A stretch of DNA of 64,000 nt from CAZGAQ01 sp964523405 (lineage in GTDB: Bacteria; Planctomycetota; Phycisphaerae; UBA1845; Fen-1342). Below, piece by piece: positions 8,883 to 20,249 of the stretch. The notes below the pieces were generated by a model. It saw only the letters and a program-made list of their open reading frames with translations, was not told where the DNA came from and did no database searches. Position numbers and translations under genes: made by a program. The stretch lies in the NCBI GenBank assembly GCA_964523405.1, contig CAZGAQ010000002.1:1-64000 (forward strand), given 5' to 3'. Each line of letters begins with the position of its first letter. Position 1 is the stretch's first letter.

Positions 8883-8975
8883 GACGGGTGGGGGCAGGTG
8901 GTCGGCGGTGCGGGCTTGGCGGCCTGTGCTGCAGCGGAGTCCTTGATCTCGTTCGCATGGCACAGGAAGGCTCAG

Positions 8976-10412
8976 ATGAGCAGTAACCCCGCACCGCAGG
9001 TCGAAACGTCCACCGACAACATGATCGTCAAGTACTTCAAGGACTTCGCCGTCCTGCGCGAGACGCGCCTGGAGTACTGGGGGCTCCAGATCATTAACTT
9101 TCTGGACTGCACGATCTTCTTCGCGATGCTGAATATCGCGTCGGTCTACTTGTCGGACGACTTCGGGTACGACGACAAACAGGCCGGGTGGATCGTGACT
9201 CTGTTCACGTCCGGCACGACGATCTGCCTGTTCCTCTCCGGGCTGGTGACCGATTATCTGGGGATACGCAGGTCGATGTACTTGTCGATGGGGGCCCTGC
9301 TCATTTTGCGGGCGGCGGCGGTGGTGGCCGGCCTGTACCACGATCTGCCATACCGCGGGCTGATCGTCAGCGCCTCGTTTGCACTGATGGCCCCGTTCAT
9401 GGCCATGGTGCAGACCCTCTTTCAGGCGGCAAACAAGCGTTTCACGACCTCGAAGTCCCGCAGTGCCGGCTTCAATCTCTGGTACCTGTTCATGAATATC
9501 GGGGCGGCGGCCGGCGGGTTCATGATCGACTATGTCCGCCTGTGGCTGAAGGTGCCCAACGCGCATGTGTTCACGTACGGCGTGTTTTCCGCGGCCGCGT
9601 GCATCGTCGTGGCTCTGCTGACGATTCGCAACGAGGCGCAGCTGTACGGCCCGGATGAGCAGCCCGAGGTGACGGTGAAGCCGAAAGAGAAGCTCTCCCC
9701 GTGGAGGAATTTCCTGACCGTGATTGCCGAGCCGGTGTTTTGGCGCTTTGCGGTCCTGATCGCCCTGCTGCTCGGCGTGCGGGCAGTGTTCGCGTACATG
9801 TACCTGCTCTTCCCCAAATACTGGCTGCGGGTGATTGGTCCGGACGCGGCCATGGGCACGCTGCAGGCCATCAATCCGATCCTGATCGTCATCGGCCTCA
9901 TCATGCTCATTCCGATCCTGCACCGCTTCAACGTGTACAAGATGCTGGTCTACGGCGCCATGGTGTCCGCGTTCTCGCTCCTGATCATGGCGATTCCGTC
10001 GTGGGGATTGATGAACTACCGCGTGTCCATCGCCGCCCTGATTGTGCTCTCCATCGGGGAATTGATCTGGTCGCCACGGCTGACGGAGTACACCGCCGCC
10101 ATCGCCCCCGAGGGCCAGGAGGGGACCTATCTGGGCCTCTCCATGGTGCCGTGGTTCTTCGCCAAGATGGCCGTCAGCTTCGCGTCCGGCTACCTGCTGA
10201 CGCGTTGGGTTCCCGATAGCGACCAGCTCGGCGGTGCACTCCTGCGCGACAAACTGGCGGCCGGGCAAGTGGCGTTCTGGAATTCCCCCAGTGCCATGTG
10301 GCTGCTGCTGGCGATTCCGGCATTGGGCGGACCGATCATCGCGCTGCTCCTCCGCGGCTGGTTCACCAAGGGAGCGCGCTGGAGCACGACTCCTGTCGGC
10401 GAGCACGTGTGA
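8976..10412 (+). CDS. MFS transporter, POT-like (first of three tandem paralogues)
   Basis: This 478-residue integral membrane protein has about 12 hydrophobic segments and belongs to the major facilitator superfamily. The segments AANKRFTTSKSRSAGFNLWY and SPRLTEYTAAIAPEGQEG resemble the signature regions of proton-dependent oligopeptide transporters, so peptide or similar uptake is possible but not shown. The N terminus has the element LRETRLEYWGLQ, shared with the two downstream paralogues. The ATG at 8976 was chosen because AGGAAGG lies 5 bases upstream; the frame is open further upstream. It follows gatB after 93 bases. The substrate is unknown. Confidence 0.82.
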   Translation: MSSNPAPQVETSTDNMIVKYFKDFAVLRETRLEYWGLQIINFLDCTIFFAMLNIASVYLSDDFGYDDKQAGWIVTLFTSGTTICLFLSGLVTDYLGIRRSMYLSMGALLILRAAAVVAGLYHDLPYRGLIVSASFALMAPFMAMVQTLFQAANKRFTTSKSRSAGFNLWYLFMNIGAAAGGFMIDYVRLWLKVPNAHVFTYGVFSAAACIVVALLTIRNEAQLYGPDEQPEVTVKPKEKLSPWRNFLTVIAEPVFWRFAVLIALLLGVRAVFAYMYLLFPKYWLRVIGPDAAMGTLQAINPILIVIGLIMLIPILHRFNVYKMLVYGAMVSAFSLLIMAIPSWGLMNYRVSIAALIVLSIGELIWSPRLTEYTAAIAPEGQEGTYLGLSMVPWFFAKMAVSFASGYLLTRWVPDSDQLGGALLRDKLAAGQVAFWNSPSAMWLLLAIPALGGPIIALLLRGWFTKGARWSTTPVGEHV

Positions 10413-10644
10413 TGGCCATACGGCGGCGTCGTTACCGTGGCGCACGATTCCCTGAAGCCAGCACCGAAAGGGCATCCTTGTCAGCGGTCGCCCGCGGCGG
10501 GTATCTGCTGAGTGCTGCCGTCCCGGCGCCCACCGGGGGGGCGTCGGCGCTGTGCGCCCCCGCGCGGCATGGCGCCCGGTGTGAACGTCATACGCGCTGG
10601 ACAGAGGTTCCTTTGCGCTGCGGCCGGACAGGCCGGGAGATCCT

Positions 10645-12189
10645 ATGAGCAACGGCTCCGCGAGTGCGCCCGGTACGAACCCCCCTCGGGTTGTCGCCTA
10701 TCTCCGCGACTACTTCCGCGGTTTCTCGGTGTTGCGCGAGACGCGCCTGGAGTACTGGGGCGTCCAGGCCGTCAACCTACTGGACATGTCCGCCTACTTT
10801 GCCCTCACGAACATCATCATCGTGATGCTGTCGGAGAAGTGGGGCTTCAGCGACGTCTGGGCCGGCTACGTCTGGACCATCTTCAGCGCCGTTGTCAGCC
10901 TGACCATGTTCTTCATGGGCGCCGTCACCGATCGGCTGGGCATCCGACGCTCCCTGCTCGTCTCCATGTTCGGCAACGCCCTCGGCCGCGCCGGCCTCAT
11001 CGTGGCTGGGCTCGTCAGCGAGGAAACGCTGCGCCCGTACACGTCCAAGCTCGGTTTCGACGCCCTGCTCGCCGGCCTCGCGTCCGCCTGGTCCTGGTGG
11101 CACACGACCTTCACCCCGCACGCCGAATTCGTGCCGCTCACCCTCACGCACGGCGCGACGCTGGCGTTCATCAGCCTGCTCGTCCTGGCGCCCTTCCTCG
11201 GCATGAGCACGACCTCGTATCAGGCCGCCAACCGCCGCTTCACGACCGGCCGCTCCCGTGGCGCCGGCTTCAATCTCTGGTACCTGATCATGAACATCGG
11301 GGCCTTCGCCGGTGGCGCGGTCCTCGACATCGTGCGCCTGTTCCTCCGGTGGGACACCATCCACATCATCTCGTTCGGCCTGGTCTGTTCCGTGCTGGGC
11401 TTCGTGCTCATCTTCCCGCTCATTCGCACGGAGGAGCAGCTCGTCGGAGCCGACGAAAAGCCCGAGCCGGCGCGCGACTCCGCCGCGCGGAAGACGGGCG
11501 TGTGGCATGCGCTGGGCCAGGTGCTGATGCACGCCGTGTTCTGGCGCTTCGTCGTCCTGGTCGCACTGATTGTCCCCGTGCGCGCCATCTTCATCTACCT
11601 GCACGCGCTCTATCCGAAGTACTGGCTCCGCGTCATCGGGCCCGACGCCTACATCGGGTTCCTGCAGGGCTTCAACCCGGTGCTCGTCATCGGCGGACTG
11701 ATCCTCCTGATTCCAATCGTCAAACGCTACAGCGTCTTCGGCATGCTCACGGTCGGGGCGCTCATCTCCACGGCGTCGCTCTTCGCGCTCGCGGTCCCGG
11801 CCTGGGGCACGGCCGCGTATGTCACGTCGCTGGCCTCGCTGCTGGTGCTCACCGTCGGCGAAGTCGTCTGGTCGCCGCGGCTCAACGAGTACACCGCCGC
11901 CATCGCGCCCCGCGGCCAGGAGGGCATCTACTACGGACTCTCGGTCCTGCCCTGGTTCATCGCGAAGACGGTCACCAGCATGCTCTCGGGCCACATGTTG
12001 AAATGGTATATCCCGGAGACCACGCCGCTCCTGCGCGACCGGCTCGCGGCCGGCCAGATTCCATACTGGCAGTCGCCGGCGGCGCTGTTCCTGATCCTGG
12101 GGGGTGTGACGCTGGTCGGGCCCGTGCTCGCGATCCTGGCCCGGAAGTGGTTCACCAAGGGCGCGCGCTGGGACCAGGGGGCCACGTAA
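10645..12189 (+). CDS. MFS transporter, POT-like (second of three tandem paralogues)
   Basis: A 514-residue paralogue of the preceding transporter, with the same N-terminal element LRETRLEYWGVQ, the cytoplasmic-loop motif AANRRFTTGRSRGAGFNLWY and SPRLNEYTAAIAPRGQEG in the C-terminal half. It is longer than its neighbours because of an extra loop of about 35 residues (around 130-165, including YTSKLGFDALLAG) between transmembrane segments. A GGGAG ribosome site sits just before the ATG. The 232-base gap upstream contains no gene. Tandem copies point to local duplication; substrate preference may have diverged, but nothing in the sequence shows how. Confidence 0.82.
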   Translation: MSNGSASAPGTNPPRVVAYLRDYFRGFSVLRETRLEYWGVQAVNLLDMSAYFALTNIIIVMLSEKWGFSDVWAGYVWTIFSAVVSLTMFFMGAVTDRLGIRRSLLVSMFGNALGRAGLIVAGLVSEETLRPYTSKLGFDALLAGLASAWSWWHTTFTPHAEFVPLTLTHGATLAFISLLVLAPFLGMSTTSYQAANRRFTTGRSRGAGFNLWYLIMNIGAFAGGAVLDIVRLFLRWDTIHIISFGLVCSVLGFVLIFPLIRTEEQLVGADEKPEPARDSAARKTGVWHALGQVLMHAVFWRFVVLVALIVPVRAIFIYLHALYPKYWLRVIGPDAYIGFLQGFNPVLVIGGLILLIPIVKRYSVFGMLTVGALISTASLFALAVPAWGTAAYVTSLASLLVLTVGEVVWSPRLNEYTAAIAPRGQEGIYYGLSVLPWFIAKTVTSMLSGHMLKWYIPETTPLLRDRLAAGQIPYWQSPAALFLILGGVTLVGPVLAILARKWFTKGARWDQGAT

Positions 12190-12363
12190 CCCCGTGCCGG
12201 CGCCATCGTCGCGCCGCTCGCGGCGCACACGCTGTGCGGCGGGTTCGCCCCGCGCGAGCTTGGGAAGTCGCCGACCGCCCCGGCACGCGGGCCGCGGCTC
12301 GCCGGGCCGCAAGCGCGGCCAGGGCCTCGTGCCCGGCACGCGCACAAGACGCAAGGAGACACC

Positions 12364-13776
12364 GTGACCGCAGCCCCGACCACCGCGCCCGGCACCCGGG
12401 CCCACCCGATTGTCGAGTACTTCCGCGGCTTCAAGGTCCTGCGCGAGACCCGGCGCGAGTATTGGGGCCTGCAGGCCGTCAACGTGCTGGAGAGCGCGGC
12501 CTACGACTGCACGTACGGCATCGCCGTCGTCTTCCTGTCGGCGGACTTTCACTTCACGGATGTCCAGGCCGGCTACGTGGCCTCCGCGTTCACGCTAGGG
12601 ATCACGGCCTGCCTGTTCATCACCGGCTTCATCACCGACTGGCTGGGTATCCGCAAGTCGATCTACGTCTCGATGGGCGCGCAGGTCGTTCTGCGGGGCA
12701 TCATGATGTTCGCCGCGCTGGACCAGACGCTGCCGTTCCGCGGTGCCATCGCCGCGGCCGCCTTCATCCTCAATGCTCCGATGATTGCCATGGGGATGAC
12801 CATGTACCAGGCCGCGAATCGGCGCTTCACCACGCGCCGCTCGCGCGGGGCCGGTTTTAACGTCTGGTACTTGGCCATGAACTTCGGCTACTTCTGGGGT
12901 TCGCTGTCCATCGACATCGTGCGGAAATGGCTGGGCCTGCCCAATGCCTACATCCTGGTGGTCAGCATGGTGACCCTGGCGGCCTGCGTGCTGGTGGCGC
13001 GCTTCGCAATCACCTCGGAGGAGCAACTGCGCGCCCCGGACGAGGAGCCCGAACCGGATGCAGCGCCGGGCCGCGCGCCGCGGCCGTGGGATACGATCAA
13101 GCGCGTGCTGTCCGAGTCCGTCTTCTGGCGCTTCGTGCTGCTCTGCACCCTGCTCCTGGGCGTGCGCGCCTGTTTCATCTACACGAAGCTCCTGTTTCCC
13201 AAGTACTGGCTCCGGGTCATCGGCCCCGATGCCGCGATCGGCCTGCTCCAGAGTATTAACCCCGCGCTCGTGGCCCTCGGCCTGGTCGTGCTCATTCCGC
13301 TCCTCAGTCGCTTCCGCGTCTACGACATGCTGACGTACGGCGCCCTGGTCTCGGCCGCTTCCCTGTTCGTCCTCGCGATTCCCGCGCACGGCAATGCCGC
13401 CTACGTGACAACGACTCTGTGCCTGCTCGTGTTGACCGTCGGTGAGGTGATCTGGTCGCCGCGCCTCACGGAGTACACGGCCGCCATCGCCCCCAAGGGC
13501 CAGGAAGGTACGTACTACGGACTCTCCATGGTGCCGTGGTTCGCGGCCAAGGTGACGGTCGGCGCCCTGTCGGGTCACATGCTCAATCGTTGGGTGCCGG
13601 AAGGCGAACCGCTCCTGCGCGACCGCCTCGCCGCGGGTACGGTCCCCTTCTCCGATTCGCCCAGTGCCATGTGGCTCATCCTGGGAACGGTGGCCCTGGC
13701 CGGAGTGTTGCTCGCGCTGACGCTGCGCCGCTGGTTCACGCAAGACGCTCGCGAGCCGGCCCGCGCGGCGGCCTAG
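12364..13776 (+). CDS. MFS transporter, POT-like (third of three tandem paralogues)
   Basis: A 470-residue paralogue starting at GTG with AAGGAGA five bases upstream. It shares LRETRREYWGLQAVN at the N terminus, AANRRFTTRRSRGAGFNVWY in the middle and SPRLTEYTAAIAPKGQEG in the second half, and is predicted to have about 12 membrane spans. The C terminus RRWFTQDAREPA corresponds to the RGWFTKGARW end of the other copies. It ends 57 bases before the stop codon of a convergent hybrid kinase. The three copies may form one transcription unit, although gaps of 174-232 bases leave room for separate promoters. Confidence 0.82.
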   Translation: MTAAPTTAPGTRAHPIVEYFRGFKVLRETRREYWGLQAVNVLESAAYDCTYGIAVVFLSADFHFTDVQAGYVASAFTLGITACLFITGFITDWLGIRKSIYVSMGAQVVLRGIMMFAALDQTLPFRGAIAAAAFILNAPMIAMGMTMYQAANRRFTTRRSRGAGFNVWYLAMNFGYFWGSLSIDIVRKWLGLPNAYILVVSMVTLAACVLVARFAITSEEQLRAPDEEPEPDAAPGRAPRPWDTIKRVLSESVFWRFVLLCTLLLGVRACFIYTKLLFPKYWLRVIGPDAAIGLLQSINPALVALGLVVLIPLLSRFRVYDMLTYGALVSAASLFVLAIPAHGNAAYVTTTLCLLVLTVGEVIWSPRLTEYTAAIAPKGQEGTYYGLSMVPWFAAKVTVGALSGHMLNRWVPEGEPLLRDRLAAGTVPFSDSPSAMWLILGTVALAGVLLALTLRRWFTQDAREPARAAA

Positions 13777-13833
13777 CGGACGGCGCGCCCGGTGCGCGGT
13801 AGATCGGGGTGGGGCCGGTTTGTCGTCGCGCGG

Positions 13834-15651
<1,818 letters not shown>

Positions 15652-16275
15652 CTCTCCTTCTCGCCGCGTAGGGCCGGCAGCTAATGCACCAGCCGAAGAG
15701 CGGTGCTGGTGGCCACCACCATCCGTGTGCAGTGCCGGCGTGGCCACTCTCATAGGAAATCATCGACCGGTCCGTGGGGCGCCTCGACTTGCGGGAGTTG
15801 CCCTGTCAAGTCGGCGCCGGACTCCACGCACGGTGGTGGGGGGCATTCAGACCGCCTCTGCCCGCTGGTACGGGGCGGCCGCGGCGTGTGGGTGACGGGG
15901 TGGCGAGCGCGCTCCCGAAGACGCTGTCGCTCGAAGACATGATAATCGCATGTGCAGTAGGGCTGAGAAGCGCCGCGCGAGCTGACGGTGCGCAAGCCCC
16001 AGGTGCGCTGCACGCCGAGCGGAACTGTTGCCTCCCGGCCACGCTCGCGAGCGAGTCGCCCCGCGCAGCGGGCGCAGGTATCGGACCTTGGCCAGGGGGC
16101 GGCGGAGTAGGTCGCGGTCGCCGGGTCGCCACCGCGAAACGGACGCGGGCCGCATGAATCGCCAGATGACCGGCGACGGGTTTTGGGTTAACATACGGGG
16201 CTACGCCCGAGCGCGGCCCGACAGCGGACGAGCGCGTCGGTTCCGCGCCCCCGGCGGCAGGAGAGAACGTCTGGT
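15652..16275. other. Divergent intergenic region between hybrid kinase and nagB fusion
   Basis: Six hundred bases without a convincing gene. It must hold the promoters of both flanking genes. A weak plus-strand candidate is ATGACC (16166-16171) with TAACAT (16189-16194), 17 bases apart, within a GTTAACATA also seen at 1814. GGCAGGAGAG just before 16276 is the ribosome site of the next gene. Confidence 0.4.
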
Positions 16276-18288
16276 ATGTCACAAGAGCTGTACCGCTTCC
16301 CGATTCTGGGTCCGGACCCGAGCCGAGCGCGCCAGTCCGCGACCACCGTCTATCGTTCGAGCGCGGCCGCCAGTGCCGCAGTGGCCCGGGCCATCGCCGA
16401 CCTGATTCAGCAGAAAGCTGCCCGCGGCGAGCGCGCCGTGCTGGGCCTGGCGACCGGTTCCACACCGCAGACGGTCTATGACGAGTTGGTGCGCCTGCAT
16501 CGCGCTGAGGGCCTGTCCTTCCGGAATGTCGTGACGTTTAATCTCGACGAATACTGGCCCATGCAGCCGGACGCCCTGCAGAGCTACCACCGCTTCATGC
16601 GCGAGTACCTCTTCGACCACGTCGACATCGATCCCGCCAACGTGCACATTCCGGACGGACTCTTGCCGCAGGACCGTATCAGCCGCTTTTGCGAGGAATA
16701 CGAGCAGCAGATCGCGGCGGCGGGTGGCATCGACCTGCAGATCCTGGGCATCGGCCGCACGGGGCACATCGGCTTCAATGAGCCGGGGTCGTCCCGCGCC
16801 AGCCGGACACGCCTGATTACGCTCGACAAGGTCACGCGCCTGGATGCGGCCAGCGACTTTTTCGGCGAATGGAACGTACCCAAGCGCGCCATCACGATGG
16901 GCGTCGGGACGATCCTGGCGGCGCGCAAGGTCATGCTGCTGGCGTTCGGCGAAGCGAAGGCCAGCATCATTCGCGAGTCGCTCGAAGGTCCCGTGACCAG
17001 CACGGTGGCGGCCAGCTTTCTGCAGGAGCACACCGACGCGCAGTTCATCCTCGATCCGGCCTCCGCCGGCGAGCTTACCCCCATCAAGACGCCCTGGCTG
17101 GTAGGCCCGATCGGCGAGTACGGCCAGAAGTGGGACAAGACCACGACGAAGCGCGCCGTGATCTGGCTGGCCCAGAAGATGAAGAAGCCGATCCTCAAGC
17201 TGATCAACGAGGATTACAACGAGCATGGCCTGTCCGAGTTACTGTCCGAGCGCGGCTCCGCGTACGACATGAACATCGAGGTATTCAAGAGTCTGCAGAA
17301 CACGATCACCGGCTGGCCGGGCGGCAAGCCGGGACGGGCACGGGCGGACGGGGCGGCCGACGTGTTTCCGAAGCGCGTGGTGGTCTTCAGCCCGCACCCG
17401 GACGACGACGTGATCTCGATGGGCGGGACGCTGATCCGCCTGTGCGAGCAGGGCCACGAGGTGCATGTGGCCTACCAGACCTCGGGCAATATCGCCGTCT
17501 TCGACGAGAAAGCCATGCGCCACGCGGACTTCGTCAGCGAGTTCATGCGGGCGTTCGCCCTGCTGGGTGAGGCGGAAGCCGCGCGGATCGAGCAGGCGGT
17601 ACAGTCGTTCGTCGCGGTCAAGCAGCCGGGCGAGATCGACAGCCCCGCCCTGCAGAAGATCAAGACGCTGATCCGCCGCAGCGAAGCGCGCGCGGCCGCG
17701 AAGTACTGCGGCGTGAAGCCGGAGAACATTCACTTCCTCGACATGCCGTTCTACGAGACGGGGCGGGTCAAGAAGAAGCCGCTCTGCGAGACGGACTACC
17801 AGATCACGGTCGACCTGCTGGAGCGGGTCAAGCCGCACCAGGTTTACGCCGCCGGTGACCTCTCCGATCCGCACGGCACGCACCGCGTGTGCCTGGCGGC
17901 CGTCTCGACCGCGGTCGAGCGCCTGGCGGATCGCCCCTGGATGAAGGACTGCGAGGTCTGGCACTACCGCGGGGCGTGGCAGGAGTGGGAGCCACACCTG
18001 ATCGAGATGGCTGTGCCGCTGAGCCCCGACGAAGTCGAGATGAAGCGCACGGGCATCTTCTACCACGAGTCGCAGAAGGACAAGGCCCTGTTTCCGGGTC
18101 CGTGGGATGCCCGCGAGTTCTGGCAGCGGGCCGAGGATCGTAACCGCAACACCGCGCAGACGTACGACAAGCTCGGTCTGCCCGAGTACCAGGCGATTGA
18201 GGCGTTCATCCGCTGGTACCCGCGGAAGCTCGAAAACTTGCCGCGCGGCAAAAAGCGCGAGGTGACGGCCGCGCCGGCGGGGCGCTGA
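16276..18288 (+). CDS. nagB: Glucosamine-6-phosphate deaminase fused to a PIG-L/LmbE deacetylase
   Basis: The 670-residue protein joins two enzymes. Residues about 30-290 are NagB-like: GLATGSTPQTVYDEL binds phosphate, Asp91 in FNLDEYW and the GIGRTGHIGFNEP segment match catalytic positions of glucosamine-6-phosphate deaminase, which makes fructose-6-phosphate and ammonia. Residues about 366-640 are a PIG-L/LmbE domain with the zinc motif SPHPDDDVISMGG and SDPHGTHR; these enzymes remove N-acetyl groups from GlcNAc-type substrates. The pair suggests deacetylation and deamination of amino sugars in one polypeptide. Such fusions are known in Bacteroidetes and planctomycetes. GGAGAG lies upstream of the ATG. 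The exact substrate of the deacetylase half is not determined by sequence. Confidence 0.88.
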   Translation: MSQELYRFPILGPDPSRARQSATTVYRSSAAASAAVARAIADLIQQKAARGERAVLGLATGSTPQTVYDELVRLHRAEGLSFRNVVTFNLDEYWPMQPDALQSYHRFMREYLFDHVDIDPANVHIPDGLLPQDRISRFCEEYEQQIAAAGGIDLQILGIGRTGHIGFNEPGSSRASRTRLITLDKVTRLDAASDFFGEWNVPKRAITMGVGTILAARKVMLLAFGEAKASIIRESLEGPVTSTVAASFLQEHTDAQFILDPASAGELTPIKTPWLVGPIGEYGQKWDKTTTKRAVIWLAQKMKKPILKLINEDYNEHGLSELLSERGSAYDMNIEVFKSLQNTITGWPGGKPGRARADGAADVFPKRVVVFSPHPDDDVISMGGTLIRLCEQGHEVHVAYQTSGNIAVFDEKAMRHADFVSEFMRAFALLGEAEAARIEQAVQSFVAVKQPGEIDSPALQKIKTLIRRSEARAAAKYCGVKPENIHFLDMPFYETGRVKKKPLCETDYQITVDLLERVKPHQVYAAGDLSDPHGTHRVCLAAVSTAVERLADRPWMKDCEVWHYRGAWQEWEPHLIEMAVPLSPDEVEMKRTGIFYHESQKDKALFPGPWDAREFWQRAEDRNRNTAQTYDKLGLPEYQAIEAFIRWYPRKLENLPRGKKREVTAAPAGR

Positions 18289-18326
18289 AAGGCACCGCTG
18301 CCAGGGGCGCGCCGGTTGGTTTGAAA

Positions 18327-18364
18327 CGGAGGCACCGCTGCCCCGAAGGGCGCGGGTGCCTCCG
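18327..18364. terminator. Bidirectional terminator hairpin
   Basis: CGGAGGCACC (18327-18336) pairs perfectly with GGTGCCTCCG (18355-18364), and the loop region can pair further (CCC/GGG around GAA). It lies between the convergent nagB fusion and the sensor kinase on the opposite strand, the expected place for a shared terminator. There is no strong U-tract. Confidence 0.6.
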
Positions 18365-18401
18365 CTGTCTGCCGGATTGGGCGGCACCCGGTGGGGGGGC
18401 T

Positions 18402-20249
18402 TCAGGTCGCGACCGCAGGAGCCGTTCTCAGGTCCAGTTCGAAGCAGGCGCCCGGCCGGCCGTCATGGACCAGCCGCAGATCACCCCCCATGCTGCGGGC
18501 CAGGCGGCGGCTGAGCGCGAGTCCCAGCCCCACGCCCGGTGCCGAGTGGGCCGCCTCGCGGGCCGACTTGTGGAACGGCCGGAACAGGCGCGCCCGCTCC
18601 TCGGCGGGCACGCCGGGGCCGGCGTCACGCACGCGGATCAGCGCGCCGCGCGCCCCGCGCGCCAGCGTGATGGCGATTTCCTTCCGCGGTTCGCTCGTGG
18701 CGTACTTGCACGCGTTGTCGACCAGGTTGAACAGAATCTGGTCGACGGTCGCGCGCGCCGCGCGCACGCGCAGGTTCTCCAGGTCGGGCGCGGCGGGCTC
18801 GCAGGTCAACGTCATCTCGGCTTGGGCGGCCCGCTCGGCCAGCCGCTCGCGGGCGGCGCCGACCAGTTCACCAAGCAGAATCTCCTCGACGCGCGCGCCG
18901 TTGCGCCCGTGCTCCAGACGCGCGTAGGCAAGCACATTCTCCACCAGATGCGCCAGTCGCACAGCCTCCGCGTGCAGCGTCGCCAGGTAGCGGTGCCGCT
19001 TGGTGGGGTCCGTGAGCTGGCCGCCCAGCAGCAGATCCGTGTAGAGTCGAAATGTCGTCAGCGGCGTGCGGAGCTCGTGGGTCACGGCGGAGACAAAAGA
19101 CGCCCGCCGCTCGCTCAGGGACACGGTGCCGAACAGCAGCGTGATGACCGCGCTGCCCGCGAGGACCACACCGATCCACGCCACCAGCAGAAAGACGCGC
19201 AGGGGGGAACCGTCCAGTTGCAGCATGGCGGGTGTCAGGCCGGGGTCCACCCGCACCGGCAGCGTTGCCAGAACCCGCGCCTCGCCGTTGGTGCTGGCTC
19301 CTGTGTGCGGCATCAGGCGCACATCGGGCAGCAAATCGGCCACCTCGCCTGCCAGCCGCTGCTGCGTCGCCGGCCAGTCCAGCCAGCAGCCCTGCACATA
19401 CTCGTCGCCGTCCACGATGACGCGGCGCGCCAGGAGCAGGAGTCCGTTGCACCAGACCGGCTGCAGCGGACATTCAAGCGCGTTGGTGGACCAGCGCACG
19501 TCGTTCCCGGTGTTGTCCGGGCTCATGGTCTGCAGCAGATTGCGGCTGCGCGCCTGCAACTCGCGCAGGTTCAGTGTGGCCTGCTGTTGCTGGGCCAGCT
19601 CGCCCTGTTGCAGGAGATTGCCGCCTTCCTGTTGCGCCTGCGGTACGAAACGCTGTGCCTGCTGCGGCGGCGGCATGCGGACCAGCGCGTCTTGACGCGG
19701 TAGCTCCAACGGCAGCCTGGCCACCAGGGCGGGGCGGTCGATCCGGGCGCGCAGCTCGCCCAGGTGCGCGGCGGCCGTGTCGACCGCCGGGGGGGCGGCG
19801 CCCGGGCCCCCCCCCGCGGCCGTGGTGTAACCCGGTGCGGCCAGGGCCCGCAGCTTGCTGGGCGGCACCTGCGGCGACGTGAACGCACCGTCCGGGTCGA
19901 TCTGAAAGTGAACCAGGATGTACGGGGATGTCTGGCTGAGCAGGGGCGAGGGGACCAGCACGTCGCCGTACTGGATCTCGCTGAACATACGCGTGTAGGC
20001 GCGCTCGGCCGGGTAGAACGCGTTGTAGACGAAGTAGGGGCGGGCACTCTCACGGGCCACGAGCGGGGCCAGCGCAGATTCCATGCGCCACAGTGCCAGC
20101 CGCACGGTCTCTTCCAGCGCCGCTTGCTGCCGCGCCTGCGCCTCGCTGCGCTCCAGGCGCAGCACGGTGACCGTCAGCCAGATACCCGTCGCGAGCAGCA
20201 CGGCGAAACAGGCCGCAAAGGCGCTCCAGATGTGCCACGGACGATTCAC
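18402..20249 (-). CDS. Membrane sensor histidine kinase of a two-component pair
   Basis: The 615-residue protein has a first membrane segment at about 8-28, a large extracytoplasmic region (about 30-345) with a Gln-rich helical stretch (around 205-245), a second membrane segment near 350-372, then HisKA with His391 in THELRTPLT and HATPase boxes LVDNACKY, DAGPGVP and GVGLGLALS. It therefore senses an envelope signal and phosphorylates the regulator encoded just upstream. The GTG start overlaps the regulator stop codon in the sequence GTGA, so the two are translationally coupled. No HAMP domain is obvious between the second membrane segment and HisKA. The signal is unknown. Confidence 0.88.
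   Translation of the reverse strand: MNRPWHIWSAFAACFAVLLATGIWLTVTVLRLERSEAQARQQAALEETVRLALWRMESALAPLVARESARPYFVYNAFYPAERAYTRMFSEIQYGDVLVPSPLLSQTSPYILVHFQIDPDGAFTSPQVPPSKLRALAAPGYTTAAGGGPGAAPPAVDTAAAHLGELRARIDRPALVARLPLELPRQDALVRMPPPQQAQRFVPQAQQEGGNLLQQGELAQQQQATLNLRELQARSRNLLQTMSPDNTGNDVRWSTNALECPLQPVWCNGLLLLARRVIVDGDEYVQGCWLDWPATQQRLAGEVADLLPDVRLMPHTGASTNGEARVLATLPVRVDPGLTPAMLQLDGSPLRVFLLVAWIGVVLAGSAVITLLFGTVSLSERRASFVSAVTHELRTPLTTFRLYTDLLLGGQLTDPTKRHRYLATLHAEAVRLAHLVENVLAYARLEHGRNGARVEEILLGELVGAARERLAERAAQAEMTLTCEPAAPDLENLRVRAARATVDQILFNLVDNACKYATSEPRKEIAITLARGARGALIRVRDAGPGVPAEERARLFRPFHKSAREAAHSAPGVGLGLALSRRLARSMGGDLRLVHDGRPGACFELDLRTAPAVAT

Noticed and set aside
8517..10652. Antisense frame of 711 codons across gatB and the first transporter
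   Set aside because: It spans two well-supported genes on the other strand and encodes a His/Arg/Asp-rich sequence without any domain.
10512..12860. Plus-strand frame of 782 codons overlapping the second and third transporters
   Set aside because: It is a shifted reading of the transporter genes, dominated by Arg, Ala, His and Pro. The transporter frames have clear membrane segments and ribosome sites.
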